Positions 32,658-34,087 of a stretch of DNA of 34,087 nt are shown here, in pieces. The notes under the pieces were generated by a model that was given only the letters and a program-made list of their open reading frames with translations, was not told the DNA's origin and searched no databases. Made by a program: the position numbers and the translations under genes. Origin of the DNA: Clostridia bacterium (lineage in GTDB: Bacteria; Bacillota; Clostridia; Oscillospirales; Acutalibacteraceae); assembly GCA_030523605.1 (NCBI GenBank), contig JAUNIE010000009.1, positions 1-34,087 of the forward strand, in the 5' to 3' direction. Position 1 is the stretch's first letter. Each line of letters opens with the position of its first letter.

Positions 32658-33836
32658 TTACGATGCCTTTTCAAAATATTTATTATTTACCCTTTCGGTT
32701 ATAACTGCAATGGAGCCGTCTCCCGTAACATTACATGCCGTACCGAATCCGTCCTGCGCCACATGAAGCGCTACCATCATCCCTATCATACCTTCTGTAA
32801 ATCCCAAAGAACTTTGAAGTAGCGGAATAATTGCAAAAATCGTACCGCACGGCACTCCGGGCGCCGCAACCATTATAATACCAAGCATGAGTATAAACGG
32901 GAATACTTTACCAAACGAAATTTCAGCGTTATTAAGCATAAGCACAGCCACAACGTTCGCCGTTATTGATATTGCACTGCCCGTAAGATGTATCGTCGAG
33001 CAAAGCGGAAGTATAAAATTAGCTATTTTCTTTGAAACTCCGTTATTTTCGGCACACTCTATCGAAAACGGGATAACCGCCACCGATGACTGCGTGGCCA
33101 GAGAAGTTACATATGCCGGGATTACGTTTTTCAGTAGCTTAAACACATTTTTTCTGGAAACAATCGCCGCAACAGTATACTGGAACAGCAAAATTACGAT
33201 ATGCATACAAATAACTACCGCTATTAATTTGGAAAAATTGAAAAGCACATTTATAATCTTACCTTTTGAGCTTATCTTTGCAAACACGCCCACTATGTAA
33301 ATCGGTATTATCGGAATCATAACTTTTTGAACAGTTAGATCAACGATATCGTGAAATTCGTCAAATAAATTTCTAAGATGGTTACTTTTAATTTTAGAAA
33401 TCCCTATTCCTATTATAAATGCCAAAATTATTGCTGTAGTCACGTCCATGAGCGGCGGAATATTTATATTAAAATGAGGATTACATTTAAATTCAAAATC
33501 TCCGGCATCTATACTTTGCGTGCCTAAAAGCATAGGGAAAAAATTTTTAGAAACAAAATACGACCCTACCGCACCTATTACCATAAAGGTATATGAAAGA
33601 ACAAGCGCCAAAGAAAGTAATTTGCCCGAAGAGTTCTTAAGTGCACTTATTCCACTGACAACAAAACCTATCACTATAAGCGGAACCAAAAAGCCTATTA
33701 ATTTTTGAAGAAAATCACTTATTTCAATAAAAAACGTAGAGATACTCTGCGGGAAATATACCCCAATGCAAACACCTAAAATAATAGCCAAAATAATCTT
33801 AATAAGTAAAGAGTGTTTCTTAAGTTTTTCAATCAT
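32658..33836 (-). CDS. Dicarboxylate/amino acid:cation symporter (DAACS)
   Basis: 392 residues, eight-helix glutamate-transporter fold. Visible marks are the N-terminal IILGVCIGVYFP, the Ser-rich re-entrant loop (VTSLATQSSVAVIPF) and the late helix with PLCSTIHLTGSAISI, where typical Glu/Asp carriers have an N-M-D-G-T motif. The change to H-L-T-G-S hints at a different substrate or cation coupling. It imports a carboxylate or amino acid with Na+ or H+. The ATG at 33836 follows AAAAGGAATGATG. Confidence 0.9.
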   Translation of the reverse strand: MIEKLKKHSLLIKIILAIILGVCIGVYFPQSISTFFIEISDFLQKLIGFLVPLIVIGFVVSGISALKNSSGKLLSLALVLSYTFMVIGAVGSYFVSKNFFPMLLGTQSIDAGDFEFKCNPHFNINIPPLMDVTTAIILAFIIGIGISKIKSNHLRNLFDEFHDIVDLTVQKVMIPIIPIYIVGVFAKISSKGKIINVLFNFSKLIAVVICMHIVILLFQYTVAAIVSRKNVFKLLKNVIPAYVTSLATQSSVAVIPFSIECAENNGVSKKIANFILPLCSTIHLTGSAISITANVVAVLMLNNAEISFGKVFPFILMLGIIMVAAPGVPCGTIFAIIPLLQSSLGFTEGMIGMMVALHVAQDGFGTACNVTGDGSIAVITERVNNKYFEKAS

Positions 33837-33965
33837 ATATTCATCATTCCTTTTAAAAAATAATACTTTTAAACTATATTATGTAATTAAAAATAAAAAA
33901 TGTCAAATATTTATCATAAAAAATATTTACAAAATCAATTTTCCCACAAATTGTAATTTTAAATA

Positions 33966-33994
33966 TTGACTTTAAATTTAAAATGTGTTACAAT
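33966..33994 (+). promoter_or_regulatory. Promoter of the right-edge exported protein gene
   Basis: TTGACT (33966-33971), 17-base spacer, TACAAT (33989-33994), with GTGT before the -10 and G after it, matching the promoter of the cysteine protease gene. Confidence 0.85.
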
Positions 33995-34023
33995 GTAATT
34001 AAGTTACAGTTTTGGAGGGCAAA

Positions 34024-34087
34024 ATGAAAAGATTTTTATCAATTTTACTTTCGTGTTCATTAATTTGTAGCAATGCCTTTGCGGCAG
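34024..34087 (+). CDS. Exported protein, 5' end only
   Basis: The first 21 codons encode a signal peptide, MKRFLSILLSCSLICSNAFA, and the window ends just after the likely AFA cleavage site. ATG 34024 follows TTGGAGGGC. The signal peptide is close to that of the cysteine protease at 27558 (MKKYLSILLSCAILFQ), and the two promoters match, so it may be a related exported protein. The rest is outside the window. Confidence 0.85.
   Translation, partial: MKRFLSILLSCSLICSNAFAA

Overview
The window looks like a chromosomal segment of an AT-rich, Gram-positive bacterium of the Clostridia. The evidence is the gene order rplU-prp-rpmA-obgE, an L27 with the Firmicutes N-terminal extension cut by Prp, mini-RNase III, a gatCAB operon, strong AGGAGG-type ribosome sites, sigma-A promoters and many signal-peptide proteins. 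The genetic code is standard: TGA is used as a normal stop by several genes. No phage, IS element, CRISPR array or plasmid function was seen.

Layout. 1-1190 (minus): an array of at least four small genes, each with a short leader ending in VSGG or VVGG followed by a C-x2-C...C-x2-C zinc-ribbon-like domain. One copy carries an in-frame TGA and one is cut by the window edge. 1211-6149 (minus): aspS-gatC-gatA-gatB, the transamidation route to Asn-tRNA and/or Gln-tRNA. 6431-7795 (plus): a membrane-anchored M23 peptidase with LysM and G5 modules. 7848-13760 (minus): a Nif11-leader bacteriocin-like precursor, an XRE regulator and a 1617-residue repeat-rich surface protein. The first two of these have no ATG, GTG or TTG start and appear to use ATA and ATT. 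13965-16738 (minus): trxA-trxB, mtaB and tRNA-Val. 16826-20109 (minus): a secreted or anchored unknown protein, then an operon of a zinc-dependent phospholipase C-like enzyme with two small exported proteins. 20396-23241 (plus): ychF, a family-4 uracil-DNA glycosylase and a P-loop ATPase. 23238-23556 (minus): an undescribed two-gene unit of tiny hydrophobic peptides with its own promoter. 23684-26507 (minus): rplU-prp-rpmA-obgE-mrnC with a probable L21 leader. 26497-34087: mostly accessory exported proteins (a papain-like cysteine protease, an NPSTGD-tailed surface protein, a C39-like protein with Ser at the catalytic Cys position, a coiled-coil protein), a degraded His-His nuclease-like fragment, tRNA-Gly, a DUF6512-like membrane protein, a dicarboxylate/amino-acid symporter and the start of another exported protein.

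How it fits together. Housekeeping operons (translation, thioredoxin, ribosome assembly) alternate with small, separately promoted genes for exported proteins. Two classes of double-glycine precursor are present, but no peptidase-containing ABC transporter or modifying enzyme is in the window, so their export partners must lie elsewhere. Several exported-protein genes share a promoter of the form TTGACW-N17/18-TACAAT, and two of them share nearly identical signal peptides, which suggests a common secretome programme. The most novel-looking items are the GG-leader zinc-ribbon array, the two-peptide unit at 23.4 kb, the ATA/ATT-start pair at 7.8-8.8 kb and the phospholipase operon.
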